NCBI GenBank assembly: GCA_017481575.1
Contig: JAFUPA010000025.1
Coordinates: 1-42,481 of the forward strand
Direction: 5' to 3'
Length of the DNA stretch: 42,481 nt
Source of the DNA: Clostridia bacterium
GTDB taxonomy: Bacteria > Bacillota > Clostridia > Oscillospirales > Acutalibacteraceae
A model generated the notes under the pieces. It had not been told where the DNA came from, searched no databases, and saw only the letters and a program-made list of their open reading frames with translations. Position numbers and translations under genes: made by a program. Every line of letters starts with the position of its first letter. The stretch's first letter is position 1. Shown here one piece after another: positions 24,747-33,679 of this stretch.

Positions 24747-26150
24747 ATGAGCAAAAAAGAGAAAAACGGACTTAACATAAGCGTCAAGTCCTTTATAACC
24801 GCTATTGTTGTTATTTTTGTTCTTATGGTCGCATCGTATCTTTTAACACTCTTCATTCCGAGCGGTGAATATGTCCGCTTTTTGGATTCCAACGGAAATA
24901 TGCTGATTGATGTAAACGGTGACTATTACAATGTTGAGGGCGGAATTCCGCTGTGGAAATGGGCACTTTCTCCCATTCTCGTTCTCGGCGCATCGGGGAG
25001 CGGCACGCTGTTTGCCGTTATCGTTTTCCTGCTTGTTATCGGCGGTGTTTTCAATGCCCTTGACAAGTCGGGACTTATGAAATATATGCTCGACCGAATG
25101 GTTAAACGCTTCGGTGCCGTGCGTTACCGTCTTATGGCGGTTGTAACCCTTTTCTTCATGGCAATGGGTGCAATGATAGGCTCGTTTGAAGAGGTTGTTC
25201 CTCTTGTGCCGATTGTTGTTGCACTTGCAATCAACCTCGGTTGGGACTCGCTGACAGGTGTAGGAATGAGCCTTCTTGCCGTGGGTTGCGGTTTTGCTTC
25301 GGGTGTTTGCAATCCGTTCACGGTCGGCGTCGCACAGCAGCTTGCAGGACTTCCGATGTTTTCGGGTGCGTGGCTTCGAGTTCTTGCATTTGTTCTCATT
25401 TACGCTTTGCTTATGGCTTTTTTGTATTTATATGCAAAGAAAATTGAAAAGCCGATTTCCGCAAGCGGCGAGATGACTTTATTTGCAACCGACAAGAAGA
25501 TGGACAAGGGTCTTATCTGCTTTGTTTCAATCCTCGGCGCAGGCATTCTCACAATTCTTTGCTCGGGATTTATCCCTGCTTTGCAGGACTACACAATGAT
25601 TATTGTTGCCGTGATGTTCCTTGCGGCAGGCATTGTGTCAACTCTTGTTTCGGGAATGAAAGGCAAGGAGCTTGCAAAAACCTCGTGGAACGGTGTTACA
25701 AGCATCTTCCCTGCGGTTATTATGATTTTGATGGCATCGTCAATCAAGTACACTCTTGAAGAGGCAAAGGTGCTTGACACAATTCTTCACGAGGCAGTCG
25801 GACTTGCAGAGCATATGCCGACCTGGTCAGTAATTCTGTTTATTTATCTCATTGTTCTTGTAATGAATTTCTTTATCCCGTCAGGCTCGGCAAAGGCATT
25901 TATGCTCATTCCGCTGATTGTACCGATGGCGCAGATTTTCGGACTTTCTGCCCAGCTTTGCGTTGTGGCTTTTGCCTTCGGCGACGGCTTCTCAAATGTG
26001 TTTTACCCCACAAACCCCGCCTTGCTCATAAGCCTCGGTCTGGCAGATGTAAGCTACAGCAAGTGGTTCAAATTCAGTTGGAAGTTCCAGATACTTAACC
26101 TTGTGCTTACAAGTGCGGTACTCCTCTTCGGACTTGTGGTTGGATATTAA
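24747..26150 (+). CDS. YfcC/DcuC-superfamily membrane transporter
   Basis: 467 aa, 11-13 transmembrane helices, with a cytoplasmic start of MSKKEKNG. The segment LFIPSGEYVR near the N-terminus, GSFEEVVPLVPI, ASGVCNPFTVGVAQQLAGL and the C-terminal NFFIPSGSAKAFMLIPLI and FSNVFYPTNPAL are typical of YfcC-type transporters. The family moves dicarboxylates, amino acids or peptides; E. coli YfcC itself is poorly defined. AAGGAGG precedes the ATG, and the gene is coupled to the M20 peptidase. Confidence 0.87.
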   Translation: MSKKEKNGLNISVKSFITAIVVIFVLMVASYLLTLFIPSGEYVRFLDSNGNMLIDVNGDYYNVEGGIPLWKWALSPILVLGASGSGTLFAVIVFLLVIGGVFNALDKSGLMKYMLDRMVKRFGAVRYRLMAVVTLFFMAMGAMIGSFEEVVPLVPIVVALAINLGWDSLTGVGMSLLAVGCGFASGVCNPFTVGVAQQLAGLPMFSGAWLRVLAFVLIYALLMAFLYLYAKKIEKPISASGEMTLFATDKKMDKGLICFVSILGAGILTILCSGFIPALQDYTMIIVAVMFLAAGIVSTLVSGMKGKELAKTSWNGVTSIFPAVIMILMASSIKYTLEEAKVLDTILHEAVGLAEHMPTWSVILFIYLIVLVMNFFIPSGSAKAFMLIPLIVPMAQIFGLSAQLCVVAFAFGDGFSNVFYPTNPALLISLGLADVSYSKWFKFSWKFQILNLVLTSAVLLFGLVVGY

Positions 26151-26175
26151 ACTTTATATCAAAGAGGTAATTTAA

Positions 26176-26574
26176 ATGTCATCTTTTTTTAACACTATGC
26201 CCTTCGGAATGTTTGTATTGGCTATGCTTTGCATTATGGCTGTATCTGTATACGAGATAATTAAAATAAAAAATGATGAAACAAAAGCACATAACAAATA
26301 TGTTATGTATGCACTTTTAATTCTTTCTCCTATCCTGATACTCAAACGATACATGTCAGAAAATCCCTTGGGCGATGTATTTGAAACAATAATCAACATA
26401 TTGCTCGCTTTGGGAACTGTTATATTTTTCGTTTCCTTGTTTTATGCTTGGAAAAAGTCAAGAAAATTTGTTGATTCAGCCACAGCCAATCAGCAAAAAA
26501 GTACACTGTTGACAATCGGCGTAATAATGGCTGTTCTGGTAGTTTTCATCTTGTTTGTTTATCATTTCTTATAA
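26176..26574 (+). CDS. Small membrane protein, unknown
   Basis: 132 aa, with four hydrophobic segments at about residues 8-27, 43-57, 70-92 and 112-130, separated by charged loops. It starts 25 nt after the transporter, behind AAAGAGGT, and a strong terminator follows, so it could be the third gene of that operon. I do not recognise the family. Confidence 0.65.
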   Translation: MSSFFNTMPFGMFVLAMLCIMAVSVYEIIKIKNDETKAHNKYVMYALLILSPILILKRYMSENPLGDVFETIINILLALGTVIFFVSLFYAWKKSRKFVDSATANQQKSTLLTIGVIMAVLVVFILFVYHFL

Positions 26575-26601
26575 GATAAATTGATGGTTATGAATAATTT
26601 T

Positions 26602-26632
26602 GGGCAGGGAATATCCCTGCCCTGTTTTTTTA
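26602..26632 (+). terminator. Intrinsic terminator of the M20-YfcC operon
   Basis: A perfect 9-bp stem (26602-26610 with 26614-26622) is followed by TGTTTTTTT. Confidence 0.9.
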
Positions 26633-26673
26633 TAAATTTTAATTTGTCGGGCTAACGGTTGCTTCGCAACCTA

Positions 26674-26787
26674 CACCTCATCAGTCACTTCGTGACAGCT
26701 TCCCCTCAAGGGGAAGCCTTGATTTACCGCAATCTTGATAGCCTTCCCCTCGAGGGGAAGGTGCCGAGGAACGAGGCGGATGAGGTG
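26674..26787. repeat. Palindromic repeat element, family A copy 1
   Basis: A 114-bp unit with terminal inverted repeats CACCTCATC and GATGAGGTG. Inside are GTCACTTCGTGAC and two near-identical palindromes built on CTTCCCCT/AGGGGAAG. It has the form of a MITE or REP-like element; related pieces lie at 33019-33135 and 33680-33732. The hairpins may also end transcription of the ligase gene on the minus strand. Confidence 0.75.
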
Positions 26788-26837
26788 GAAGAAAATAAAC
26801 AAATCTGCAAATATCCAACTAATCGAACAAATAAACC

Positions 26838-27854
26838 TTATTTTATCGGGTTGTTGCAAATGTATTCACATAAAGAATTGTAATCAATACCGACGGCTGC
26901 TGCTTCTTGTGGCAACAGGCTTGTTGGCGTCATTCCGGGGAGGGCGTTTGCCTCTAAACAATACGGCTTATTGGTATTTGCTTCTATGATGAAATCAATA
27001 CGTGAATAATATCCTAATCTTAAGATTTTGTGTATTTTTAAAGCTTCGTTTTTAATGTGTTCTGTAAGCTCTTTATCAATTGCCGCAGGACAAATTTCGT
27101 CAGCAAAACCTTTTTGATATTTATTCTGATAGTCATAAAAACCACTTTTGGGGACTATTTCAATGATCGGCAGAGCTTTGTCTCCAAGAATGCCAACCGA
27201 TATTTCTCGTCCGACAATACATTGTTCAATTAAAACTTTATCCTCATAAGAAAAAGCCTTTTCAAGTGCGGCACTAAATTCTTCACTGCAATTAACTATC
27301 GACACACCAACACTTGACCCGTTACTGCATGGCTTAATAACACAGGGGAAATGTACGTCAGTTGGAATTTCGGATTTTCCTTTTTCAAGAGCAAATCCGC
27401 TTGGAGTAAGAATATTGTTTGCTTTAAACAATTCTTTGGATACATCTTTTTCCATAGCTAAAAGGCAACCAATGTAGCTGCTTCCGGTATACGGTATATT
27501 GTTTATGTCTAGTATTGCTTGAAGTTTGCCGTTTTCTCCAATAGAACCGTGCAAAGCAAGAAAAACGACATCAGCTTTTTTGCATAAACATAATACGCTA
27601 TCTTCAATTAAACTGTCTATGCCTGTTGTTTTCTTTAAATCATCTAAATCAGGTTCTTTTTCGGGAAAGGAGTAACTGTATGTGGGTTCACTACGATATT
27701 GCGGTGGGAAATCTTTGTTTTGTGTACCTAAAAATAAGTCAAGCATCATTACTTCGTGACCGTTCTCAATTAAAGCATTGGCAACTAAAACACCTGAAGA
27801 AAATGATACATTACGTTCTGTGCTATATCCGCCTGATAAAACAATAATTTTCAT
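26838..27854 (-). CDS. ddl: D-alanine--D-alanine ligase
   Basis: 338 aa from the ATG at 27854, which has AAAGGA upstream. ATP-grasp enzyme with the Ddl marks: GGYSTERNVSFSSG at the N-terminus (family GGxSxExxVS), ALHGSIGENGKLQ, the central KPCSNGSSVGVS, a YDYQNKY segment typical of D-Ala-D-Ala ligases, and the C-terminal EANALPGMTPTS. It joins two D-alanines for peptidoglycan precursors. The Tyr in YDY argues for D-Ala rather than D-lactate; D-serine specificity cannot be ruled out. No murF or van genes are adjacent, so it stands as a single transcription unit. Confidence 0.9.
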   Translation of the reverse strand: MKIIVLSGGYSTERNVSFSSGVLVANALIENGHEVMMLDLFLGTQNKDFPPQYRSEPTYSYSFPEKEPDLDDLKKTTGIDSLIEDSVLCLCKKADVVFLALHGSIGENGKLQAILDINNIPYTGSSYIGCLLAMEKDVSKELFKANNILTPSGFALEKGKSEIPTDVHFPCVIKPCSNGSSVGVSIVNCSEEFSAALEKAFSYEDKVLIEQCIVGREISVGILGDKALPIIEIVPKSGFYDYQNKYQKGFADEICPAAIDKELTEHIKNEALKIHKILRLGYYSRIDFIIEANTNKPYCLEANALPGMTPTSLLPQEAAAVGIDYNSLCEYICNNPIK

Positions 27855-27891
27855 ACTGATTATCCTTTCTGTTGAAAATTTATCTACGGAA

Positions 27892-27920
27892 ATTCTACTA
27901 TATTTTTCTTTATTTATCAA
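27892..27920 (-). promoter_or_regulatory. Promoter of ddl
   Basis: On the minus strand TTGATA (27920-27915) and TAGAAT (27897-27892) are 17 bp apart. Confidence 0.65.
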
Positions 27921-27934
27921 GGCTTGTATTTTTA

Positions 27935-27963
27935 TTGTGTTAAAAATAATACTGTGTTATAAT
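27935..27963 (+). promoter_or_regulatory. Promoter of the GNAT-GH35 operon
   Basis: TTGTGT (27935-27940) and TATAAT (27958-27963) are 17 bp apart, divergent from the ddl promoter. Confidence 0.65.
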
Positions 27964-27998
27964 TGTTTCAACAATCGCAATCGAAAGGGGAACGGAAC

Positions 27999-28493
27999 AT
28001 GACTTTTGAATATATGAACAAAAACGATTTTGGTTCTCTTTCACGTCAGATTTTTGATATTCTTGCCGACAATATGTCGGTAATCGCACCGACGGATAAC
28101 AGCCGTGAGGAAGATTTTGAGTGTTGGGTTTCCGCTGTCGGTGACGGACTTTGCCGTGATGCACGGCAGATAATTCTGATAAAAAACAGCAAGGAAATAA
28201 TTGGATATTTTCAATATTACACAACCGAAGACACACTTATGATGGAAGAAATTCAGCTTGTGTCGGAATGGCACGGCAAGGCAAATATTTTCAGAAATCT
28301 TTACGGGTTTTTGTTTAAAAATATTCTGAGAAATCTTAAATACGTTAAGGCTTATGCGAGCAAGCAAAACAAAAAATCAATTTCAATTCTTCAAAGGCTG
28401 GGTTTGAAAAACGTCGGTGAAAATAAAAACGGCAACAGTTACTTTTTTACAGGTGATTTTGCGGATTTATTAAATTGGTACAAAGGAGAATAA
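27999..28493 (+). CDS. GNAT-family acetyltransferase-like protein
   Basis: 164 aa from the ATG at 27999 behind AAAGGGG. The fold order fits GNAT: IGYFQYY as the central strand, a MEEIQLVSEWHGKANIFRNLYGFL acetyl-CoA-binding region where the R/Q-x-x-G-x-G/A motif is degenerate, then KAYASKQNKKSISILQRLGLKNVG, typical of the last helix and strand. Substrate unknown; could be a sugar-amine or protein acetylase. It ends 2 nt before the GH35 gene, so the two share a transcript. Confidence 0.75.
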   Translation: MTFEYMNKNDFGSLSRQIFDILADNMSVIAPTDNSREEDFECWVSAVGDGLCRDARQIILIKNSKEIIGYFQYYTTEDTLMMEEIQLVSEWHGKANIFRNLYGFLFKNILRNLKYVKAYASKQNKKSISILQRLGLKNVGENKNGNSYFFTGDFADLLNWYKGE

Positions 28494-28495
28494 CA

Positions 28496-30235
28496 ATGAC
28501 TTTTGAAATAAAAAACGGTGACTTTATAAAGGACGGCAAGCCGATAAAGCTTATCTCGGGTGCGGTGCATTATTTCCGCAATATGCCCGACACGTGGACG
28601 GATATTTTTAAGAAAATGCGTGCAATGGGTTGCAACTGTGTGGAGACCTACTGTGCGTGGAATATGCACGAGAAACAGCCCGAGGTTTACGACTTCACGG
28701 GTAATCTCGACATTGCAAGTTTTCTTAAAGCGGCGGCAGACGAGGGACTTATGGCAATTGTCCGTCCCGGCCCGTACATCTGCTCGGAGTGGGAGTTCGG
28801 CGGTCTGCCATGGTGGTTGCAGACAGACGAAAGCCTAGAAATCCGTTGTATGAATAAGGCTTATATCCGCCATTTTGACCGCTATCTTGACCGTATGTGC
28901 GACGAAATCCGACCGCTTCTTGTGACAAATGGCGGCAATGTGATTATGGTGCAATGCGAAAATGAATACGGCTACTACGGTGACGATAAGCAGTACCTTG
29001 AATATCTGCGTGACGGCTTTATCCGCCGTGGGATTGATGTTCCTCTCTTTACTTCGGACGGAACAAGCGAAGATGACCTGCTCGACGGCACGGTGGACGG
29101 TTGCCTTGCTACGCTCAACTTCGGCAGCAGGGTAGAGGAAAACTTCAAAGCGCACGACAAGCTTTTTCCCGATATGCCGAAAATGTGTATGGAGATGTGG
29201 AACGGCTGGTTTGACGCTTGGGGTGACGGCAAGCACCACACAACCTCTGCCGAGGACTACGCACAGGTCGTTGACGATATGCTGAAACGTGGCAGTCTTA
29301 ATATGTATATGTTCATCGGCGGTACAAACTTCGGTTTTACCTCAGGTGCAAACCATTATGAAAAATTCGCCCCCGACGTTACAAGCTACGACTACGACGC
29401 AATGCTTTCCGAGTGCGGAGATGTGACACCGAAGTATTACGCCGTGCGAGAGGTTATCAAAAAGTATGTTGACGAGCCGTTGCCCGAGGTGCCTGCAAAC
29501 CGAGAGAAAAAGGCTTACGGCAAGGTGACACTCACCGAGCGAGCAGGCTTTTTTGAAAGTCTTGAAAAGCTCTGTGCACCCATTCATTCGGACGTGCCGA
29601 AGTGTATGGAGATGTACGGCACGGGCTACGGTTACATAGCATATCAGACGGTGCTTAACAGAAATTATAATGATACCGAGCTTGAATTTGCCGAGCTTGG
29701 CGACAGAGCACAGGTGTATATTAACAAGGAATTGGTCGGCATCGTTTATGTGAATGACGACGAGCTTAAACTTAAATTTTCTGCAAAGAAAGGGGACACG
29801 CTCACGATTCTTTGCGAGAATATGGGCAGAGCAAATTTCGGCTCAAAGATGATGCGCAAAAAGGGAATTGCAGGCAGATGCTTGCTTGACAGCAGAATTC
29901 ATTTCAACTGGAACGTTTATCCCTTGCCGATGGATAACCTTGAATGTCTCGGATTTTCGCAGGCAAAGCCGACAGAAAAGAGTGTGTTTTACAAGGGATA
30001 TTTGCAGGTCGATGACCCGAAGGATACCTTCCTTAAAACCGACAATTTCACAAAGGGCTTTGTAACGGTCAACGGTTTCAATATCGGCAGATATTGGGAG
30101 ATAGGCCCGCAGAAAACGCTTTATATCCCTGCCTCACTTCTGAAAAAAGGCGAAAACGAAATCATAGTTTTTGAATCCGACGGCATCAAAGGCGAACCCG
30201 AAATCGAGTTCTGTGCAGAGCCTGTGTTGGAGTGA
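28496..30235 (+). CDS. GH35 beta-galactosidase
   Basis: 579 aa from the ATG at 28496; an in-frame ATG seven codons earlier lies in the GNAT gene's end. The TIM barrel starts at the N-terminus with LISGAVHYFRNMPDTW and contains VRPGPYICSEWEFGGLPWWL. QCENEYG places E157 as acid/base, and MCMEMWNGWFDAWG places E233 as nucleophile. C-terminal beta domains follow, with GYIAYQT and FVTVNGFNIGRYW at about residues 380-560. There is no signal peptide, so it is cytoplasmic and likely cleaves imported galactosides, such as pectin galactan fragments. Confidence 0.93.
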   Translation: MTFEIKNGDFIKDGKPIKLISGAVHYFRNMPDTWTDIFKKMRAMGCNCVETYCAWNMHEKQPEVYDFTGNLDIASFLKAAADEGLMAIVRPGPYICSEWEFGGLPWWLQTDESLEIRCMNKAYIRHFDRYLDRMCDEIRPLLVTNGGNVIMVQCENEYGYYGDDKQYLEYLRDGFIRRGIDVPLFTSDGTSEDDLLDGTVDGCLATLNFGSRVEENFKAHDKLFPDMPKMCMEMWNGWFDAWGDGKHHTTSAEDYAQVVDDMLKRGSLNMYMFIGGTNFGFTSGANHYEKFAPDVTSYDYDAMLSECGDVTPKYYAVREVIKKYVDEPLPEVPANREKKAYGKVTLTERAGFFESLEKLCAPIHSDVPKCMEMYGTGYGYIAYQTVLNRNYNDTELEFAELGDRAQVYINKELVGIVYVNDDELKLKFSAKKGDTLTILCENMGRANFGSKMMRKKGIAGRCLLDSRIHFNWNVYPLPMDNLECLGFSQAKPTEKSVFYKGYLQVDDPKDTFLKTDNFTKGFVTVNGFNIGRYWEIGPQKTLYIPASLLKKGENEIIVFESDGIKGEPEIEFCAEPVLE

Positions 30236-30274
30236 GAAACTCATTTACCGTGTGCAAATAAAAGGATGGAGATT

Positions 30275-31075
30275 ATGAAAAGAATTTTAACTGTATTGGC
30301 GATAGTAGCGCTGTTATTAACTTTTTTAAATATGTCTGTTTTTGCTCAACAAGATTTATCTGTTGCAACCTTTGCGGCTGAAAGCGAAGCTGGGTTTCTT
30401 CGTGCAGGCGGCGGAGGTGGCGGAGGCGGAGGCGGCTCCGGTGGCGGTGGTGGCGGTAGTTCCGGAACTCACGCTTCCGGTGGCTACGGCACGGGATACC
30501 GCACTGTTTTGGACGACATAATTTTTGGAATACTTTTTATTTTTTCACTTTTTGGAACGGCAATAATTTTTCGGTTTAAGCTTTCAAAGTATGCCATCAA
30601 TACAAAACGCTTACTGAATCTTTTGCAAACGCAGGATAGTGCGTGGAAATATAAGGATATTCAAAAGCAGGTGCGTGAAACATATTTTATCGTTCAAAAA
30701 TCATGGACAGCTTTGGATATGAAACCGGCTCAGGATTATATGTCAGATGCGTTGTATGAAAAATTTTGCACTAAACTTGATTGGATGAAATACCGTGAAG
30801 AAAGGAATGTTTTGAAACGCATAAAATTGTACGAGGCTGTACCTGTTTCTGTCTATGATGACAACGATGATTCACGTGATTATGTGTGGTTTTACATAAG
30901 CGGCAGTATGGTTGACTATATGATTGACACGACAACAAACTTAAAAATCAGCGGAACTACCGTGCCGGAAGTTTTTGGCGAGTATTGGCAATTTGTCAGA
31001 AAGAACAATGGGCGTTGGGTGCTGAACAAGATTTTACAGAAAGATGAGTCGGATCAGATAATTTTTACAGAGTAG
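30275..31075 (+). CDS. Secreted/membrane Tim44-like protein with Gly-rich linker
   Basis: 266 aa from the ATG at 30275, which has GGAG in position; an ATG at 30266 sits too near it. A signal peptide runs to about residue 24 (SVFA-QQ). Residues about 45-70 are a Gly/Ser run, then a transmembrane segment lies at about 77-98. The C-terminal 170 residues resemble the bacterial Tim44-like domain: WKYKDIQKQVRETYFIVQKSW, MSDALYEKF, and the closing FGEYWQFVRKNNGRWVLNKI. Such proteins are membrane-linked and of unknown role; the Gly-rich stretch is typical of this group. Confidence 0.82.
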   Translation: MKRILTVLAIVALLLTFLNMSVFAQQDLSVATFAAESEAGFLRAGGGGGGGGGGSGGGGGGSSGTHASGGYGTGYRTVLDDIIFGILFIFSLFGTAIIFRFKLSKYAINTKRLLNLLQTQDSAWKYKDIQKQVRETYFIVQKSWTALDMKPAQDYMSDALYEKFCTKLDWMKYREERNVLKRIKLYEAVPVSVYDDNDDSRDYVWFYISGSMVDYMIDTTTNLKISGTTVPEVFGEYWQFVRKNNGRWVLNKILQKDESDQIIFTE

Positions 31076-31094
31076 TTTAAAAGGCGGTGTAGAA

Positions 31095-32117
31095 ATGAAA
31101 ATAATCAAATGTGCAAACTGTGTTATTGAGGTTGACATTGAAAAGACAAAAGAATACTACCGCAATTTTAAGGTATTGGATACACAGGGCAACAGAAACT
31201 ATCAGAAATACTGTGAAACTATGAGCGCAGAAGAAAGAGATTTTTTCGATACCTTTGGTATTGACCCTGCTTGCTGTAATGTTGTTCATTTTGGAATTTC
31301 AAGAAAAAAGACCTTGTGCTGTGACGGTGAATATGTAATATGCGGAAGGTATCTTGAATATCCGCCGCACGAAGAGATGACTATTGAAGATTTTGTCGCA
31401 AACGGTCTTGAATTTGACACACCCGTGCCGACTGAATATGTAGGAGGATTTTGGTTCAGCTTTAAGGACAAAGAGGAAGATTGGGAAGCAGAAGACCCCG
31501 ACGAGAGTTATGTAAAAATTCCTGAAGGATTTATAAAGTTTAGTTTTGAATATGAGCAGCTGCCGTGGCTACTGAAAGAAAAGTGCGAGAAAAAAGAATG
31601 GGAGCCGCCGCACTTTTGGGAACTTCACAAAAAGTTGAAAGAAAAAATGGAAGAAAAACGGAACCTTGAAAAATTGGCAGAGGAAACAGCTACGAAATTT
31701 GAAAAATCTTTTGCTGAAAATTCAATCAAAGCGGAGCGGCTGACGAAAAAAGAAACGGATAAATTCAAAAGAAGCTGGATTGAAGCTTTCTCACCTGCGG
31801 ATGCAAATAAGAAAGAAATTAAAGCGAACTGTTATACAAGTAGGAAATACAGTACATATTTGTGGCATCTTTTCAGTTTCGGCTATGTGAGACCTGAAGA
31901 AGAGAAGGCGAGAGAACTGTATAACGAGCAGATAAAAGATACTTGTTATATTTTGGGTGGTTATGAAGATGTAGCATACAGATTAAACAACGCAGATAAG
32001 TTGAATGCGGATGTTGCAGACAGCTTTTACGATGTGGTTATAACGGCAACAGATTTTTCGTGGACTTATGCTAAAACTCACGAAGAGCATTTAGGTCCGT
32101 ATTTTTATAAAAAGTAA
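31095..32117 (+). CDS. Protein with C-terminal DUF4275-like domain
   Basis: 340 aa, starting 19 nt after the Tim44-like gene. The N-terminal 140 residues include several cysteines (CANC, ACC, LCC, CGRYLEY), though not in a clear zinc-binding pattern, and acidic loops. Residues about 175-215 form a charged coiled-coil-like helix. The C-terminal 120 residues (KRSWIEAF, YLWHLFSFGY, DTCYILGG, DFSWTYAKTHEEHLGPYF) match the DUF4275 pattern as I recall it. No enzyme activity is known. It is soluble and cytoplasmic. Confidence 0.75.
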   Translation: MKIIKCANCVIEVDIEKTKEYYRNFKVLDTQGNRNYQKYCETMSAEERDFFDTFGIDPACCNVVHFGISRKKTLCCDGEYVICGRYLEYPPHEEMTIEDFVANGLEFDTPVPTEYVGGFWFSFKDKEEDWEAEDPDESYVKIPEGFIKFSFEYEQLPWLLKEKCEKKEWEPPHFWELHKKLKEKMEEKRNLEKLAEETATKFEKSFAENSIKAERLTKKETDKFKRSWIEAFSPADANKKEIKANCYTSRKYSTYLWHLFSFGYVRPEEEKARELYNEQIKDTCYILGGYEDVAYRLNNADKLNADVADSFYDVVITATDFSWTYAKTHEEHLGPYFYKK

Positions 32118-32138
32118 TTCCCCAAGGAGTAGATTTTT

Positions 32139-32990
32139 TTGTATTACGGAATGGTTATGGCGGCGGTCGTGATGTTTGGGTTGCAGTTTTTCTGCAACCA
32201 GCAGTACGAGCGTGAATGTAAAAGCGGACTTTCGTCCTCAATGATGTTTATTTTCGGCGGTGCGGTGGCTGGACTTGTTGTCCTGCTGGCGGTCAACGGC
32301 TTTAAGTGGGAGTTCACACCGTTCACCGTTTTTATGGCGTCACTTGCGGCTGTTGACGGTATGGTTTTCAGTCTCTGCAGTCTTAAGGCGTTGGGCAAAA
32401 TCAACCTTTCGCTGTATTCGCTGTTTTCAATGCTCGGCGGTATGGTACTGCCGTTTTGTCTCGGCGTGTTATTTTTCGACGAGCAGTTCACCCTCGGCAA
32501 GGCAATTTGCCTTGTTGCAGTTATTGTTGCATTGAGCCTGAGTGTCGAACGTGGCACGGGCAAGGGCGGAACGATTTATTACATAGGTGTGTTTGTATTC
32601 AATGGTCTTTCAGGCGTGATTTCAAAGTTTTTTCAGGCGAGCGAACTGCCAAAAACAAGCGAGGCGGCATATTCCGTATGGACAGCCGTTATGACAGCGT
32701 TGTTCTCGGGTGTGATTTTGCTTTTTGCTTTGAAAAAATCACCGCTTAAATTAAATGCAAAAGCTGTTGCCAGTATGGCGGGTAACGGAATACTCAACAG
32801 AGTTGCAAACTTTTTGTTGCTTCTTTCACTTGCGTATCTGCCTGCATCCGTGCAGTACCCGATGATAACGGGCGGAGTGATGATTGTATCAACGCTCCTC
32901 GGATATTTTTCGTCAAACAAGCCGAAGGCAAGGGAATGGATTGCACTTGCACTTTCGTTTGCAGGAATTATGGCACTTGTGCTGGTGTGA
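32139..32990 (+). CDS. EamA/DMT-superfamily transporter
   Basis: 283 aa, 9-10 transmembrane helices in two similar halves, ending in FAGIMALVLV. The TTG at 32139 has AAGGAG 9 nt upstream; ATG codons at 32151 and 32157 would give shorter products with less good spacing. DMT transporters export or import metabolites such as amino acids or nucleosides; the substrate cannot be read. It starts 21 nt after the DUF4275-like gene, so may be co-transcribed. Confidence 0.82.
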   Translation: MYYGMVMAAVVMFGLQFFCNQQYERECKSGLSSSMMFIFGGAVAGLVVLLAVNGFKWEFTPFTVFMASLAAVDGMVFSLCSLKALGKINLSLYSLFSMLGGMVLPFCLGVLFFDEQFTLGKAICLVAVIVALSLSVERGTGKGGTIYYIGVFVFNGLSGVISKFFQASELPKTSEAAYSVWTAVMTALFSGVILLFALKKSPLKLNAKAVASMAGNGILNRVANFLLLLSLAYLPASVQYPMITGGVMIVSTLLGYFSSNKPKAREWIALALSFAGIMALVLV

Positions 32991-33018
32991 TTTTATTGGA
33001 TGATGAAACCGAAAATTA

Positions 33019-33135
33019 CAGGCTCCTTTGGAAAGGAGCTGTCCGAAGGACTGAGGATTGACATAAAGAAATTAACCTTTACCCATCAATCATCCGTCTT
33101 TTGCTTCGCAAAATCCACCTTCTTTCAAAAGAAGG
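33019..33135. repeat. Palindromic repeat element, family A copy 2 (two facing halves)
   Basis: The left half has GGCTCCTTT/AAAGGAGC, then GTCCGAAGGAC and TGAGGATTGA. The right half, read on the minus strand, has CCTTCTTTT/AAAGAAGG, then GTGG, a TTTTGCGAAGCAAAA stem and ACGGATGATTGA. The order hairpin-GTGGc-stem-ACGGATG is shared with the copy at 33680-33732. The ribosome site of the phosphatase gene begins just after it. Confidence 0.65.
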
Positions 33136-33156
33136 CTGAAAGGAGTGGCTGTTGAA

Positions 33157-33678
33157 ATGGATTTATACATAATAAGACACGGTGAATCGCAGGGGAATGT
33201 GGGGCAGAATGTTGACGACCCACAGCTGACCGAATTGGGGCAAAAGCAGGCGGAGCTTCTCGCTCTTCGCTTGCGGAATATAAAGTTTGATGCAATTCTT
33301 TCAAGCCCTCTGACCCGTGCGGTGCAGACGGCAACACCACTTGCCGAGCTTCGTAGCACACCGATAACGGTTATGGACGACATTTACGAGGTCGGCACTT
33401 ACGGTGATGAGACTCTTTCAAAAGTGCAGGAAAGGGCGAAAAATGCGGTTGCAAAAATCCGTGAGAAATATGGCGACAAAGAGAATGTAATTGCTTTCGC
33501 TCACGGCACTTTCAACAATCATTTCATCAAAGCCGCCTGCGGTATTACAAGCGGCGAGGATTTCAACTTCTGCCAGGAAAACACAGGTGTGACAATTGTG
33601 CGGTTTATCCTCGATAACGGCAAGCCCCGTGTTAAACTCGAACTTGCAAATTGCGGCAAGCATCTGGAAAATTTATAA
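33157..33678 (+). CDS. Histidine phosphatase family protein
   Basis: 173 aa from the ATG at 33157 (GGAG 11 nt upstream; a GTG at 33145 overlaps the ribosome site). RHGESQGN near the N-terminus holds the catalytic histidine, SSPLTRAVQTA the second arginine, and FAHGTFNNHF the second histidine. It belongs to the phosphoglycerate-mutase-like branch, acting on small phosphates such as sugar phosphates or phosphoserine. It has neither the length nor the motifs of true GpmA. The gene is flanked by two palindromic repeats. Confidence 0.88.
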   Translation: MDLYIIRHGESQGNVGQNVDDPQLTELGQKQAELLALRLRNIKFDAILSSPLTRAVQTATPLAELRSTPITVMDDIYEVGTYGDETLSKVQERAKNAVAKIREKYGDKENVIAFAHGTFNNHFIKAACGITSGEDFNFCQENTGVTIVRFILDNGKPRVKLELANCGKHLENL

Positions 33679-33679
33679 A

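Noticed and set aside
26659-26883. Small open frame over the palindromic repeat at 26674-26787
   Set aside because: It is made of the repeat's hairpins; it has no ribosome site and its end overlaps ddl on the other strand.
27854-27920. Longer N-terminus for the D-Ala-D-Ala ligase
   Set aside because: The extension overlaps the promoter, and family homology starts at MKIIVLSGG behind a good ribosome site.
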